A DNA stretch of 64,000 bases from Pseudomonadota bacterium. Lineage in GTDB: Bacteria; Pseudomonadota; Gammaproteobacteria; Burkholderiales; Burkholderiaceae_C. Position numbers and translations under genes: made by a program. The stretch spans positions 19,198-83,197 of the forward strand of contig JAJZUZ010000003.1 in NCBI GenBank assembly GCA_021845965.1. The letters run 5' to 3'. Positions 12,647 to 23,937 of the stretch are shown in pieces (within the stretch, counting starts at the first letter, position 1; every line of letters begins with the position of its first letter). The notes beneath the pieces were generated by a model. The model did not search any database. It saw nothing but the letters and a program-made list of their open reading frames with translations, and was not told where the DNA came from.

Positions 12647-12684
12647 AAAAAGGGCCCGGAGGTCTCCCTCCGGGCCCTTTTTGC
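12647..12684 (-). terminator. Rho-independent terminator of sodB
   Basis: AAAAAGGGCCCGGAGG ... CCTCCGGGCCCTTTTT, an 11-bp stem with A and T runs on both sides, 14 nt past the sodB stop; it can act on both strands. Confidence 0.92.
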
Positions 12685-12697
12685 CGTCGCGGATCGA

Positions 12698-13279
12698 TCA
12701 ACCGAAGTTCTTGCCCACGAAGTCCCAGTTCACCAGCTTGTCGAGGAAAGTCTCGACGAACTTCTGGCGCAGGTTGCGATAGTCGATGTAGTAGGCGTGC
12801 TCCCACACGTCCACGGTCAGCAGGGCCTTGTCGCCGGTGGTCAGCGGGGTGCCGGCGGCGCCCATGTTGACGATGTCCACCGAGCCGTCGGCCTTCTTCA
12901 CCAGCCAGGTCCAGCCGGAGCCGAAGTTGCCCACGGCCGACTTCACGAAGGCTTCGCGGAAGGCGGCATAGCTGCCCCACTTGGCCGTGATGGCCTGCGC
13001 GAGCGCGCCGGTCGGCTCACCGCCGCCGTTGGGTTTCATGCAGTTCCAGAAGAAGGTGTGGTTCCAGATCTGGGCGGCGTTGTTGTAGACGCCACCGCTG
13101 GACTTCTTGACGATGGACTCGAGGTCCATGTTCTCGAACTCGGTGCCCTTCTGCAGGTTGTTCAGGTTCACCACATAGGCGTTGTGGTGCTTGCCGTGGT
13201 GGAACTCCAGCGTTTCCTTGGAGTAGTGCGGCGCCAGGGCGTCAAGCGCGTAAGGCAGGGGAGGCAGGGTATGTTCCAT
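12698..13279 (-). CDS. sodB: Superoxide dismutase [Fe]
   Basis: A 193-residue Fe/Mn-family SOD that converts superoxide to H2O2 and O2 in the cytoplasm. Metal ligands are visible: His in LEFHHGKHH, His in [11 protein letters not shown], and Asp plus His in [25 protein letters not shown] and the absence of the longer Mn-type loop favour the iron enzyme. Length equals E. coli SodB (193). It is monocistronic. No Fur box was noted directly upstream in the short 47-nt gap to xseA. Confidence 0.96.
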   Translation of the reverse strand: MEHTLPPLPYALDALAPHYSKETLEFHHGKHHNAYVVNLNNLQKGTEFENMDLESIVKKSSGGVYNNAAQIWNHTFFWNCMKPNGGGEPTGALAQAITAKWGSYAAFREAFVKSAVGNFGSGWTWLVKKADGSVDIVNMGAAGTPLTTGDKALLTVDVWEHAYYIDYRNLRQKFVETFLDKLVNWDFVGKNFG

Positions 13280-13326
13280 GGTGTTGTCCTCGATGGGTTG
13301 TTGTTTGCGAGCGCCGATTGTAGGAA

Positions 13327-14631
13327 CTAATTCCGTGATCGGGGGGTGACAGTCAGATCAACCTTGCCGTCCGCAAGGGTGGCCTGCAGGGCCTGGCCCG
13401 CGCGGGTCTGGCCCACCCGGGTGACGGTGTGGCCGTCCCCGTCCGTCAGCCAGGCGTAGCCGCGTTGCAGCACCAGCGAGGGATCGAGCAGTTGCAGACG
13501 CAGGCCGGCGCGCTCCAGCCGCCGCTGCCTCGCCTGCAGGTCGCGCTGCACGGCCTGGGGCCAGGTGGCGGCACGCTGTCGCAGATCGCGCTGGTTCGCC
13601 GTCAGGGCGTGGGTCAGTGCGTAGCGCAGGCGCTGGGCCTGTGTCGTCAGCGCCAGGCGCTGGCGGGCCACCAGAGCCGAGGGACGCCCCAGGCGGCTCG
13701 CGACCAGATCCAGGCGCTGGCTCTGGGCGTCCAGCTGCTGCTGCACGGCATCGCGCAAGCGCTCCTGCAGCAGGTCCAGGGCGCCGAGCCAGGTGCTGCG
13801 CGGCTCGGCCACCAGCTCGGCGGCGGCCGTCGGCGTGGGGGCGCGCAGGTCGGCCACAAAATCGGCGATGGTGAAATCCGTTTCGTGCCCCACGCCGCAG
13901 ACCACCGGCACGGGGCTTTGCGCCAGCGTACGCGCCAGCCGCTCGTCGTTGAAGGCCCACAGATCCTCGATCGAGCCGCCCCCGCGCACCAGCAGGATGG
14001 CATCCAGCGGGCTGGGCTGCTGGTTCGCCAGCTGATAGAGCCGTTGCAGCGCGGCGACCAGCTCGGCCGGCGCGCCCGCGCCCTGCACCGACGCCGGCGC
14101 CACGATCACGGGTATATGCGGTACGCGCCGCTGCAGTGCCGTCACGACATCGTGCAGCGCCGCGGCCCCCAGGGATGTCACCACCCCGAGGCCGCGCGGC
14201 ATCAGCGGCAACGCCCGCTTGCGCGCCGCATCGAACAGCCCCTCGGCTTCCAGCTTGGCCTTCAGACGCAGGAACTGCTCGAACAAGGCCCCCTGCCCGG
14301 CCCGTGTCATGGACTCGACGATGAGTTGCAGGTCGCCGCGCGGCTCATAGACGCCCAGACGTCCACGCACTTCCACCAGCTCCCCATCGCGCGGCGCAAA
14401 GTCGAGCAGCGTGGCGGCGCGCCGGAACATGGCGCAACGAATCTGGCCGGATTCGTCCTTCAACGCAAAGTAGCAATGCCCGCTGGCTGCGCGCGAGAAG
14501 CCCGAAACCTCGCCGCGCACCGCAACCGGATTGAAGCGCGCGTCCAGCGCATCAGCAATGGCGCGGCATAGCGCGCCAACCTGCCAGATACGCGGCATGC
14601 CGACGGAGGATTCGAGCTCAGACATCAGCAT
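13327..14631 (-). CDS. xseA: Exodeoxyribonuclease VII large subunit
   Basis: A 434-residue protein. The N-terminal OB fold ([33 protein letters not shown]) binds ssDNA, followed by the catalytic domain with [38 protein letters not shown] and [28 protein letters not shown], then the coiled-coil tail. ExoVII degrades single-stranded DNA to acid-soluble oligonucleotides and needs XseB, which is not in the window. An in-frame ATG two codons in (MSELESS) is the alternative start. The gene ends 47 nt before sodB starts. Confidence 0.96.
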   Translation of the reverse strand: MLMSELESSVGMPRIWQVGALCRAIADALDARFNPVAVRGEVSGFSRAASGHCYFALKDESGQIRCAMFRRAATLLDFAPRDGELVEVRGRLGVYEPRGDLQLIVESMTRAGQGALFEQFLRLKAKLEAEGLFDAARKRALPLMPRGLGVVTSLGAAALHDVVTALQRRVPHIPVIVAPASVQGAGAPAELVAALQRLYQLANQQPSPLDAILLVRGGGSIEDLWAFNDERLARTLAQSPVPVVCGVGHETDFTIADFVADLRAPTPTAAAELVAEPRSTWLGALDLLQERLRDAVQQQLDAQSQRLDLVASRLGRPSALVARQRLALTTQAQRLRYALTHALTANQRDLRQRAATWPQAVQRDLQARQRRLERAGLRLQLLDPSLVLQRGYAWLTDGDGHTVTRVGQTRAGQALQATLADGKVDLTVTPRSRN

Positions 14632-14974
14632 TCATGCGGTCTGCCTCAGAGGGCGTGCGCCTTGCTACTCCACAGCGGGTTACATTGCGGCCAAAACTGT
14701 CGCGGACAACGTCCGAAGCCGATTTTCCCGTGCAAGCCTTTGATTTCATTGACCTTTTACCTGCCTTTTTTGTCATCGTTCTGTTGCCGATCCGCATGAA
14801 TGCACGCTTTGGCCGCGCTGCCCAGAACTTCTGCACAAAGTTATCCACATAAATTGTGAGTCTGTGCGCAGACACGATCTGTTGCATGCCGGCGCGACCG
14901 AGGCGCCGCTGACGGGCGATGCCCGCGCTGGCGTCAGTCATAATCGCAACGCATTTTTTGCGTGGAGGATCCCC
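14632..14974. promoter_or_regulatory. Divergent xseA/exbB intergenic region with a perfect DnaA box
   Basis: No gene is seen here. It must hold the promoters of xseA (minus) and the exbB operon (plus). A perfect consensus DnaA box TTATCCACA sits at 14841-14849, and a GTCTG/CAGAC hairpin at 14860-14873. A single box is more likely chance or DnaA-linked regulation than an origin. Confidence 0.35.
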
Positions 14975-15607
14975 TTGTTTTCCATCATACAAGCCGCCGG
15001 CTGGCCGATCTGGCCCCTGATCATCTGCTCCGTCCTTGGACTGGCCCTGGTCATCGAACGTTTCATGAGCCTCAAGACGGCCAAGGTCGCCCCCCCGCAA
15101 TTGCTGGATGAAGTGCTGAAGGCCTCCCGCACCGCCTTGCCGGGGCCCGAGGTCATCGAGCAGTTGGAGAAGAATTCGGTGCTGGGCGAGGTGCTGGCCA
15201 GCGGTCTGCGCGCCATGCAGGCCCAGCCCGGCATCAGCGACGAGGAACTGCACGCCGCCCTGGACAGCACCGGCCGCGTTGTCACGCACCGCCTGGAGCG
15301 CTACCTCAGCGCCCTGGCCACCATCGCCTCCGTGGCCCCGCTCATGGGTCTGTTCGGCACCGTGATCGGCATGATCGAGATCTTCGGCTCGCAGTCGCCC
15401 GCGGCCGGCAGCGGCGCCAACCCCGCCCAGCTCGCGCATGGCATCTCGATTGCCCTGTACAACACCGCCTTCGGCCTGATCATCGCCATCCCGGCCCTGA
15501 TCTTCTGGCGCTACTTCCGCGCCCGCGTGGACGAGTACCTGCTCACACTGGAGCTGGCCGGCGAGCGACTGCTGCAACACCTGGCGACCCTGCGCACACC
15601 GTCATGA
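14975..15607 (+). CDS. exbB: MotA/TolQ/ExbB proton channel family protein
   Basis: A 210-residue inner-membrane protein. Three membrane spans are visible: residues ~10-27 (IWPLIICSVLGLALVIERF), ~110-130 (ATIASVAPLMGLFGTVIGMIEIF) and ~155-175 (YNTAFGLIIAIPALIFWRYF), the pattern and GLFGTVIGMI motif of ExbB/TolQ, which form the proton channel powering TonB or TolA. Start is a TTG at 14975, chosen because GGAGGA lies five nt before it; no ATG is suitably placed. It overlaps exbD by 4 nt. ExbB rather than TolQ is preferred from the gene neighbourhood, which lacks tolA and tolB. Confidence 0.9.
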   Translation: MFSIIQAAGWPIWPLIICSVLGLALVIERFMSLKTAKVAPPQLLDEVLKASRTALPGPEVIEQLEKNSVLGEVLASGLRAMQAQPGISDEELHAALDSTGRVVTHRLERYLSALATIASVAPLMGLFGTVIGMIEIFGSQSPAAGSGANPAQLAHGISIALYNTAFGLIIAIPALIFWRYFRARVDEYLLTLELAGERLLQHLATLRTPS

Positions 15608-16038
15608 AGCTGCATTTCCGCCGCACCGGCCGCGAGGAACCGGAGATCAACCTGATCCCCTTCATCGACGTGCTGCTGGTCATCCTGATTTTCCTGATGC
15701 TGTCGACCACCTACAGCAAGTTCACCGAGATGCAGCTGCGCCTGCCGGTGGCGGACACCGACGCCCAGCGCGACTACCCGAAGGAAGTCATCGTGGCTGT
15801 CGGCAGCGACGGTGCCTTCTCGGTCAACCGCAATGTGCTGGAAGACCGCAGCGTGGAGGCCGTGGCGGCGGCCCTGCAACAGGGCGCCAAGGGTGGCAAG
15901 GACACGGTGGTCATCATCAGCGCCGACGCCAACGCGCGCCACCAGTCCGTCGTCACGGTCATGGAAGCGGCGCGGCGCGCCGGTCTGACGCAGATCACCT
16001 TCGCCACCCAGTCCTCCGCCCACGCCAACGGCCGCTGA
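15604..16038 (+). CDS. exbD: Biopolymer transporter ExbD/TolR family protein
   Basis: A 144-residue protein with one N-terminal membrane span ([19 protein letters not shown]) holding the conserved Asp of the ExbD/TolR proton path, then a periplasmic domain. It works as a complex with the ExbB-type protein encoded just upstream, whose stop overlaps its start by 4 nt. The next gene, lpxK, begins 2 nt after its stop, so translation is coupled through the operon. No tonB gene is adjacent. Confidence 0.92.
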   Translation: MKLHFRRTGREEPEINLIPFIDVLLVILIFLMLSTTYSKFTEMQLRLPVADTDAQRDYPKEVIVAVGSDGAFSVNRNVLEDRSVEAVAAALQQGAKGGKDTVVIISADANARHQSVVTVMEAARRAGLTQITFATQSSAHANGR

Positions 16039-16039
16039 C

Positions 16040-17080
16040 ATGGTGCAGCCGCCAACGCCCCGCTGGCAGGCCAGCCTGACCGACAACTGGCAACGGCGCG
16101 GCCCTCTGGCCTGGCTGCTGTGGCCGCTGTCCCTGCTGATGCGGATCCTGGTGCACCTGCGCCAGGGCTTGTACCTCAGTGGCCTGCTGCGCCAGCACAG
16201 TGTGCCGGTGCCGGTCATCGTGGTCGGCAACGTCGTGGCCGGCGGGGCCGGCAAGACGCCGGTGGTCATGGCCCTGGTGCAGCACCTGCGCGGGCGTGGC
16301 CTGCATCCCGGCGTGATCTCGCGCGGCTATGGCCGCCGCACGCTCGACTGCCTCGAAGTGCACCCCGACAGCGCACCTCACGAAGTGGGCGACGAGCCGG
16401 CCCTGATACGGCGCCGCAGCGGCGTGCCGGTCTTCGTGGCGCGTCGCCGCATCGAGGCCGCGCGTGCCCTGCTGCAAGCCCATCCGGACATCGACGTGAT
16501 TGTGAGCGACGACGGCCTGCAGCACCTGGCCCTGGCACGCGACATCGAAATCTGCGTCTTCGACGATCGTGGCGTCGGCAACGGCCTGCTGCTGCCCGCC
16601 GGGCCGCTGCGCGAACCCTGGCCGCGCCATGTGGACCTGGTGCTGCACACCGGCAGCCGGCCGGCCTTCACCGGCTACATCTCGCAGCGCGCCCTCGCGC
16701 CGCAGGCGGTGCGCAGCGACGGCAGCCGCGTCAGCCTGCTCTCCCTGACGCTCGACGGCCGCCCCCTGCTGGCTGTGGCCGGCACGGCACGGCCGCAGGC
16801 CTTTTTCGACATGCTGCAGACGCTGGGCCTGCCGCTGTCGCTCACCATCGCGCGCCCGGATCACGACGACTACGCCAGCTGGCAGCGCCCGCGCGACCGC
16901 GACTACACCCTGCTATGCACCGAGAAGGACGCGCTCAAGCTGTGGACCCTGCACCCCGACGCCCTGGCCGTGCCACTGGAGTTCGCACCCGAGCCGGCCT
17001 TCTTCAATGCGCTGGACCGTCTGCTCGCCGAGGCCAGGCACGCGCGGCTATCATCGCCCCATGGACACCCGACTCCTTGA
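16040..17080 (+). CDS. lpxK: Tetraacyldisaccharide 4'-kinase
   Basis: A 346-residue membrane-associated kinase that phosphorylates the 4' position of the lipid A precursor disaccharide-1-phosphate (Raetz pathway). The P-loop [17 protein letters not shown] and the following [10 protein letters not shown] are diagnostic, as are [17 protein letters not shown] and [23 protein letters not shown]. An N-terminal hydrophobic helix ([16 protein letters not shown]) is the membrane anchor. The 3' end overlaps the next small gene by 20 nt, indicating tight operon organisation. Confidence 0.96.
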   Translation: MVQPPTPRWQASLTDNWQRRGPLAWLLWPLSLLMRILVHLRQGLYLSGLLRQHSVPVPVIVVGNVVAGGAGKTPVVMALVQHLRGRGLHPGVISRGYGRRTLDCLEVHPDSAPHEVGDEPALIRRRSGVPVFVARRRIEAARALLQAHPDIDVIVSDDGLQHLALARDIEICVFDDRGVGNGLLLPAGPLREPWPRHVDLVLHTGSRPAFTGYISQRALAPQAVRSDGSRVSLLSLTLDGRPLLAVAGTARPQAFFDMLQTLGLPLSLTIARPDHDDYASWQRPRDRDYTLLCTEKDALKLWTLHPDALAVPLEFAPEPAFFNALDRLLAEARHARLSSPHGHPTP

Positions 17081-17243
17081 ACTGCTGGTCTGCCCCGTGA
17101 CCAAGGGCCCGCTCGAATACAACCGCGAAAAGCAGGAACTGATCTCGCGCAGCGCGCGGCTGGCCTATCCGATCCGCGACGGTATCCCCGTGCTGCTGGA
17201 AAACGAGGCGCGGATGCTGAGCGACGAAGAACTGGCACGATGA
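17061..17243 (+). CDS. Trm112 family protein
   Basis: A 60-residue protein with [25 protein letters not shown] and [16 protein letters not shown], the UPF0434/Trm112 (YcaR) pattern. Trm112 relatives are small zinc-ribbon-like activators of methyltransferases, but the bacterial version between lpxK and kdsB has no proven role; only one Cys (CPVT) is seen here, so zinc binding is doubtful. It starts inside the end of lpxK and overlaps kdsB by 4 nt, a placement conserved in many proteobacteria. Confidence 0.9.
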   Translation: MDTRLLELLVCPVTKGPLEYNREKQELISRSARLAYPIRDGIPVLLENEARMLSDEELAR

Positions 17244-18001
17244 GCTACACCGTGCTCATCCCGGCACGGCTGGCCTCGACCCGCCTGCCCAACAAGCCGC
17301 TGGCCGACATCGCCGGCCTGCCCATGGTGGTGCGTGTGGCCCGGCGCGTCGGCAGCGGACTGCCGGCCGGCACGCGCGTGGTGGTGGCGGGGGACAGCCC
17401 CGAGATCCTGCAAGCCTGCCGCCAGCACGGCGTCGAAGCCATCCTGACGCGGCTGGACCACCCCAGCGGCAGCGACCGCCTGGCCGAGGCCTGTGAGCTG
17501 CTGCGACTGGCGGACGATGCCGTCGTGGTCAATGTGCAGGGCGACGAACCGCTGATCGATCCGGCCCTGGTCTCGGCTGTGGCGGACTTGCTGCGCCAGC
17601 GCCCCGAGGCAAGCATGAGCACAGCCGCGCATCCCATCCACGAGGTGGCCGACTTCACCAACCCGAATGTGGTCAAGGTCGTGCTGGATGCGCGCGACCT
17701 GGCCCTGTACTTCAGCCGCGCCCCCATCGCCTGGTGGCGCGACGGCTTCGCCCAGGGTATCCAGTCCCTGCCCGATCCGGCGCCGCTGCGCCATATAGGC
17801 ATCTACGGCTACCGCGTCGGCTTCCTGCGCCAGTTTCCCCGGCTGGCCCAGGCCCCCATCGAGCTCACGGAAGCGCTGGAGCAGTTGCGCGCCATGTGGC
17901 ACGGGCATCGTATTGCCGTGCACGTCACGCCGCGTGCCCCGGGCGCCGGCGTGGACACCCCGGAGGACCTGGAGCGGGTGCGCCGGCTCTTCGATACATA
18001 A
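17240..18001 (+). CDS. kdsB: 3-deoxy-manno-octulosonate cytidylyltransferase
   Basis: A 253-residue cytoplasmic enzyme that activates Kdo with CTP to CMP-Kdo for lipopolysaccharide inner-core synthesis. [20 protein letters not shown] at the N-terminus is the nucleotide-binding signature, and [36 protein letters not shown] and [15 protein letters not shown] are family motifs. It overlaps the Trm112-like gene by 4 nt and completes a lipid A/Kdo group with lpxK. Confidence 0.97.
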   Translation: MSYTVLIPARLASTRLPNKPLADIAGLPMVVRVARRVGSGLPAGTRVVVAGDSPEILQACRQHGVEAILTRLDHPSGSDRLAEACELLRLADDAVVVNVQGDEPLIDPALVSAVADLLRQRPEASMSTAAHPIHEVADFTNPNVVKVVLDARDLALYFSRAPIAWWRDGFAQGIQSLPDPAPLRHIGIYGYRVGFLRQFPRLAQAPIELTEALEQLRAMWHGHRIAVHVTPRAPGAGVDTPEDLERVRRLFDT

Positions 18002-18099
18002 GCCGCGACTGGCCCGTCTGTAAGTTTCAGGCCGGTTACGGCATGCTATCCTCGCTGCAGCAAGGTCGATGCACCGCCATGGTGCCGTCGCCGACCTGA

Positions 18100-18780
<681 letters not shown>

Positions 18781-18799
18781 GCCCATCCCCCGCGTATCC

Positions 18800-18823
18800 A
18801 GGCCGCCTCGTGCGGCCTTTTTT
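18800..18823 (+). terminator. Rho-independent terminator of adk
   Basis: AGGCCGC CTCGT GCGGCCTTTTTT: a 7-bp stem with a T run 20 nt after the adk stop. Confidence 0.9.
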
Positions 18824-18839
18824 CATGCCTGCGGCGGAC

Positions 18840-19907
18840 TCAGAAGAGTTCGACGCCGCCGTCGCGCACATCGGCCTGCAGCTGGCCCTGGCGGACCAGG
18901 TCATCGTAGCTGCACACGCGGTTGCGACCGTGACGCTTGGCGTAGTAAACCGCCTGGTCGGCCCGGTTGCAGACGACGTCCGGTGCGTCACCGCCCTGGA
19001 TGCCACTCAAACCTACGCTCACCGTGATGCGCCCCACCTGCGGAAACCGGTACTGCTCCATCTTGAGGCGAAAGCGCTCCACCGTGCGCACCGCGGCCGC
19101 GTGATCCGGGCCGCGCATCAGGACCACGAATTCCTCGCCGCCAAACCGGTAGACCCGGTCATAGCCGCGGAAGGTGTTGCGCAGGATGCGGCCGACGAGG
19201 ATCAGCACCTCGTCGCCGATCTGGTGCCCGAACTGGTCGTTCACCTGCTTGAAGTGGTCGACATCGACCATCGCCAGCCAGAACTGCTGGCCCGGCCTGC
19301 CCCGTCGCTGCGGATGCCCGTCCGTTGCGTCGGCTGGCACCGGATCGGGCCGCACGGCCTCCTCGCCCAGTGAGCGGTAGAACGTCTCCTCGAAGGATTT
19401 GCGGTTGAGCAGCCCGGTCAGCGCGTCGCGCTCGCTGTACATGAACATGCTGTGCATGTTGCGGTAGACGCGCAACACGCGCTCGATGCTGGCCAGTGCC
19501 ACCGCGTCGAGCCGGACGCCGGAGCGGATCTCGACCACACCCGTCTCACCCGCGTCATAGACCGCAAAGAGCGGCAGACAGGTCAGGCAGGCGTCGCCGC
19601 CTCCATCGACGCCCTCGATCACCACCGGCAGATTGACTTCGAGGCACCGCTGGCGCGGGCTATCGTTCTCGACCCGGTCCAGATGGTGGAAGTCCGCGTG
19701 CATCGGATCGTTCACCTGCGGCGGCTGCCCCCGCGGCAGCACCACATGGGCGAGCCAGCGCTGATCGTTCTGGTCGCTCATCAGCAGGTACAAGGTCACG
19801 CTGGCGGGCTGGAGCAGTCCCATCAACACGCGGGCCAGCGCGACATCCAGCGACGGCCGGTCCCGCTGGTCGGTCAACGTGGCGATCTGGTCAATGAGCT
19901 GGAACAT
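18840..19907 (-). CDS. Diguanylate cyclase (GGDEF domain, GGEEF variant)
   Basis: A 355-residue cytoplasmic protein. The C-terminal ~190 residues form a GGDEF domain: start [14 protein letters not shown], metal site [21 protein letters not shown], and catalytic [11 protein letters not shown]. An RGYD motif five residues before GGEEF matches the inhibitory I-site (RxxD), so an active, product-inhibited cyclase making c-di-GMP is likely. The N-terminal ~170 residues resemble a GAF-like sensor without a recognised ligand; it holds Cys pairs (CLTC). Translation starts at the ATG at 19907; the frame is open far upstream through the asparaginase gene, but that extension is only the opposite reading of that gene. 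Confidence 0.92.
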   Translation of the reverse strand: MFQLIDQIATLTDQRDRPSLDVALARVLMGLLQPASVTLYLLMSDQNDQRWLAHVVLPRGQPPQVNDPMHADFHHLDRVENDSPRQRCLEVNLPVVIEGVDGGGDACLTCLPLFAVYDAGETGVVEIRSGVRLDAVALASIERVLRVYRNMHSMFMYSERDALTGLLNRKSFEETFYRSLGEEAVRPDPVPADATDGHPQRRGRPGQQFWLAMVDVDHFKQVNDQFGHQIGDEVLILVGRILRNTFRGYDRVYRFGGEEFVVLMRGPDHAAAVRTVERFRLKMEQYRFPQVGRITVSVGLSGIQGGDAPDVVCNRADQAVYYAKRHGRNRVCSYDDLVRQGQLQADVRDGGVELF

Positions 19908-19951
19908 GCGCGCGCGAGCTAGCTGGAGACATTGTGACAAGAAACCCGGCC

Positions 19952-20944
<993 letters not shown>

Positions 20945-20955
20945 TTCCCGAAAAA

Positions 20956-20990
20956 CTGGTTAAAAATACAGCTACTGGATATCAAGACAG
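20956..20990. promoter_or_regulatory. Tandem SOS (LexA) boxes upstream of lexA
   Basis: Two matches to CTGT-N8-ACAG with one change (CTGG-N8-ACAG) lie at 20956-20971 (CTGGTTAAAAATACAG) and 20975-20990 (CTGGATATCAAGACAG), 45-79 nt before the lexA ATG. Tandem boxes also control E. coli lexA, so autorepression is expected. Confidence 0.85.
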
Positions 20991-21034
20991 TATCAAACAC
21001 GCGCCGTTGTGCCCAGGCCAAACCAGGAGTCGCC

Positions 21035-21721
21035 ATGATGGATCTGCCGCAGTACCCGATCAAGCTGACCGCCCGTCAGCAACAGATTCTGGACCTGATC
21101 CAGAGCGCGATCGCGCGCACCGGCGCTCCTCCCACGCGGGCCGAGATCGCCGCCGAGCTCGGTTTCAAGTCCGCCAATGCTGCCGAGGAACATCTGCAGG
21201 CCCTGGCGCGCAAGGGTGTAATCGAGCTCGTCAGCGGCACGTCGCGCGGCATCCGCCTGCAGGGCGATGCGCTGCGCTCCATCAACGAATCGCGCATCAA
21301 ACAATTCTCCCTGCCCATGCCGGACCTGGCGCAGCTCGCGCTGCCCCTGGTCGGGCGCGTGGCGGCAGGGTCGCCCATTCTCGCGCAGGAACATGTGGAC
21401 CAGACCTATTACGTCGAGAGCTCGCTGTTCCAGCGCAAACCCGACTACCTGCTCAAGGTGCGCGGCATGTCCATGCGTGATGCCGGCATCATGGACGGCG
21501 ACCTGCTCGCCGTGCAGGCCACCAAGGACGCCAAGAACGGGCAGATTGTGGTCGCGCGCCTGGGCGACGAAGTCACGGTCAAGCGCTTCCGCCGCAACAA
21601 GCACCTGATCGAACTGCTGCCAGAGAACCCGGACTACCAGACCATCGTCGTTGAACCCGGTGACCCCTTCGAGATCGAGGGCCTGGCCGTCGGCCTGATC
21701 CGCAACACCATGCTCATGTGA
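21035..21721 (+). CDS. lexA: Transcriptional repressor LexA
   Basis: A 228-residue SOS repressor. A winged-helix domain (residues ~1-75, [23 protein letters not shown]) is followed by the peptidase domain with cleavage site Ala111-Gly112 (GRVAAGSP), nucleophile Ser146 ([13 protein letters not shown]) and Lys183 (EVTVKRF). RecA filaments trigger its self-cleavage, releasing SOS genes. ATG at 21035 is followed by a second ATG one codon later; a GGAG site precedes it. Two SOS boxes lie upstream. The gene is followed at 28 nt by a small conserved protein. Confidence 0.98.
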   Translation: MMDLPQYPIKLTARQQQILDLIQSAIARTGAPPTRAEIAAELGFKSANAAEEHLQALARKGVIELVSGTSRGIRLQGDALRSINESRIKQFSLPMPDLAQLALPLVGRVAAGSPILAQEHVDQTYYVESSLFQRKPDYLLKVRGMSMRDAGIMDGDLLAVQATKDAKNGQIVVARLGDEVTVKRFRRNKHLIELLPENPDYQTIVVEPGDPFEIEGLAVGLIRNTMLM

Positions 21722-21749
21722 GCGCAACGCGAATCGAGAGAGGTTGGTC

Positions 21750-22052
21750 ATGAACATCGTCTGGTCCGCCATACTGGCACTCCGGTCGTCACTGCAGAAC
21801 CTGCGGCGCGGGCCGCTGGCCGTCGCGCAGATCGTCGCCCTGCCCCGCACGTCCAAGCAGCGGCCCCTTGCAGTCACGGCTGCACCAAGGTTGCGCGTTG
21901 AGCGCGCGCACTTGACGCCGCGCCCGCTGCGGGTGGTCCGGGTGATGGAGGCCGGCCAGCCCCGGACCCAGGTGGGCCGCATGGTGATCTCCGGCCGCAT
22001 GGCCGATGTGTGCGCCGAGCTCGACCGCCTGGCCGCCTGCGAAGCGGCCTGA
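21750..22052 (+). CDS. Small conserved hypothetical protein downstream of lexA
   Basis: A 100-residue basic protein with no signal peptide and no domain I recognise. It starts at ATG 21750 after an AGAGAGG ribosome site and ends GRMADVCAELDRLAACEAA. The middle is Arg/Pro-rich (RLRVERAHLTPRPLRVVRVMEAG). Its position 28 nt after lexA suggests cotranscription and therefore SOS induction, but no role in DNA damage response or cell division can be shown from the sequence. Confidence 0.6.
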   Translation: MNIVWSAILALRSSLQNLRRGPLAVAQIVALPRTSKQRPLAVTAAPRLRVERAHLTPRPLRVVRVMEAGQPRTQVGRMVISGRMADVCAELDRLAACEAA

Positions 22053-22141
22053 GCGGCCTCGCAGCGGCAGCCGTGTAAGCAGTTGCAAGCTGCGTCGTGT
22101 TCGGGTTTTTCCTGAGTACGCGCAGGGCACAATAGCGTGCC

Positions 22142-23152
22142 ATGAATATCGTGATTCTGGACGACTACCAGGACGTCGTGCGCAAGCTCGATTGCGCCGC
22201 CAAGCTGGCCGACTACCCGTTCAAGGTCTTCAACAACACCGTCAAAGGCCTGGGCCAGCTCTCGGTGCGCCTGCGCGACGCCGACGTCGTGGTCCTGATC
22301 CGGGAACGCACCCCGATCACGCGCCAGCTGGTTGAAAAGCTGCCTCGCCTCAAGCTCATTGCACAGACCGGTCGCATCGGCAGCCATGTCGATCTCGCTG
22401 CGTGCACGGCGCGCGGCATTGCCGTGGCCGAGGGTGTGGGTTCGCCAATCGCACCGGCCGAGCTGACCTGGGCCCTCATCATGGCCGCCATGCGCCGGCT
22501 GCCCCAGTACATCGGCAACCTCAAACATGGTGCTTGGCAGCAATCGGGCCTGAAGTCCGCTGCCATGCCGCCCAACTTCGCCATGGGTACGGTGTTGCGC
22601 GAGAAGACCTTGGGCATCTGGGGCTATGGCAAGATCGGGCAGCTGATCGCGGGCTACGGCCGCGCCTTCGGCATGCGCGTGCTGGTCTGGGGTCGCGACG
22701 CCTCGCAGGAGAAGGCGAAGCAGGACGGCCACCAGGTCGCCGCGAGCCGCGAAGACTTCTTCCAGCACAGCGACGTGCTCACCCTGCACCTGCGTCTGAA
22801 CGATGCCACGCGCGGCATCGTCACGGCCGCCGACCTCGCGCGCATGAAACCCACCTCGCTGCTGGTGAACACCTCGCGCGCCGAGCTGATCGAACCCGAT
22901 GCCCTGCTCAACGGCCTGAACCGCGGCCGTCCCGGCATGGCCGCGGTCGACGTCTTCGAATCCGAGCCCATCCTGCAGGGGCACGCCCTCTTGCGGCTGG
23001 AGAATTGCATCTGCACGCCGCACATCGGCTATGTCGAGCAGGAGAGCTACGAGCTGTACTTCGGCTCCGCCTTCGACAACGTGCTCAACTTCATCCGCGG
23101 CACACCCACCAACATCGCCAACCCCGACGCCTTGCAGGTGCAGCGCCGCTGA
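22142..23152 (+). CDS. D-2-hydroxyacid dehydrogenase family protein (NAD-dependent)
   Basis: A 336-residue oxidoreductase. The NAD-binding core carries LGIWGYGKIGQLIAGYGRAFG, and the catalytic trio is visible: Arg in NTSRAELI, Glu in DVFESEP and His in CTPHIGY. Such enzymes interconvert 2-keto acids and D-2-hydroxyacids or oxidise phosphoglycerate; the exact substrate is not defined. Length and motif order fit the family. It ends at a terminator hairpin that overlaps the end of the convergent GST gene. Confidence 0.92.
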   Translation: MNIVILDDYQDVVRKLDCAAKLADYPFKVFNNTVKGLGQLSVRLRDADVVVLIRERTPITRQLVEKLPRLKLIAQTGRIGSHVDLAACTARGIAVAEGVGSPIAPAELTWALIMAAMRRLPQYIGNLKHGAWQQSGLKSAAMPPNFAMGTVLREKTLGIWGYGKIGQLIAGYGRAFGMRVLVWGRDASQEKAKQDGHQVAASREDFFQHSDVLTLHLRLNDATRGIVTAADLARMKPTSLLVNTSRAELIEPDALLNGLNRGRPGMAAVDVFESEPILQGHALLRLENCICTPHIGYVEQESYELYFGSAFDNVLNFIRGTPTNIANPDALQVQRR

Positions 23153-23156
23153 TGCG

Positions 23157-23178
23157 GCCGGCTTCAGGCCGGCTTTTT
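23157..23178 (+). terminator. Terminator of the hydroxyacid dehydrogenase gene
   Basis: GCCGGC TTCAG GCCGGC followed by TTTTT; it overlaps the last codons of the convergent GST gene. Confidence 0.75.
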
Positions 23179-23829
23179 CGACCGCATCGCCAGCATCTGC
23201 TCGGTGCTGCTCTTGCGGTCTGTGTTGACCTTCTGCAGGGTCGGGCGCTCGCCCATTTTCTTCAGGTATTCACGCACCGGCAGCGCAGCCAGCACGTCCT
23301 CGCCGTAGATGATCTTGCTGGCGCTGGACACCAGCGGCAGGTGGACCACCACGGCGCAATCGGCCAGCGTGAACTCGGCCCCCGCCACGTAGGGCGCGAA
23401 CTTCGCCAGCTTGGCAAAGCTGTGCGCCCCCTTGACGAGCAGCTTGTGGGTACGTTCCTTGACCTCGTCGGAGACCTTGCCGCCAAAGAATGCCTCCGGG
23501 TACAGATTGCGCGCCACCAGCTCCAGGTGCAGCTCGCTGTGCAGGATGATCTCGCGCACCTTGGCCGCCGCATAGGGATCGGCAGGCAACAGTGGTGTTT
23601 GCGGATAGGCGGCCTCGATGTACTCCGCACAGGCGCCCGATTCGGAAATCGGCCCCTGCGGCGTATCCAGGAACGGCACCTTGCCCATGGGCGAGCGCTC
23701 CACCAGCAGCGGGTGGGTGTTGCCGGTCCAGACCAGCTCCTCGACGAAGGGCACCCCCTTCTCCATCAGCTGCAGCTTGATCTTGTTGTAGTAGTTGCTG
23801 GCCGAGAAGCCGCACAGTTTCAGCGTCAT
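23164..23829 (-). CDS. Glutathione S-transferase family protein
   Basis: A 221-residue protein with an N-terminal thioredoxin-like domain (LCGFSASNYYNKIKLQLMEKGVPF, the Ser/Tyr region for glutathione, then SPMGKVPFLDTPQGPISESGACAEYI with the cis-Pro and ESGA motif) and an all-helical C-terminal domain. It would conjugate or reduce with glutathione in the cytoplasm; substrate unknown. ATG at 23829 is preceded by a purine-rich site (AAGGAGACAAC). The frame is open far upstream but that part is the opposite reading of the next gene. Its ending KKPA is basic. Confidence 0.92.
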   Translation of the reverse strand: MTLKLCGFSASNYYNKIKLQLMEKGVPFVEELVWTGNTHPLLVERSPMGKVPFLDTPQGPISESGACAEYIEAAYPQTPLLPADPYAAAKVREIILHSELHLELVARNLYPEAFFGGKVSDEVKERTHKLLVKGAHSFAKLAKFAPYVAGAEFTLADCAVVVHLPLVSSASKIIYGEDVLAALPVREYLKKMGERPTLQKVNTDRKSSTEQMLAMRSKKPA

Positions 23830-23937
23830 GTTGTCTCCTTGTGAATCGGGCGTCAGGCCCTGGCGCGCAGTCTGACAGAGCGCCCGTGGCGGCACAGTCC
23901 GGCAGGTGACTCGCCGCAGCCGTGAGGGCCGGGGATA

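Noticed and set aside
14632..14974. A replication origin suggested by the DnaA box.
   Set aside because: Only one box and no dnaA, dnaN or AT-rich unwinding stretch was seen.
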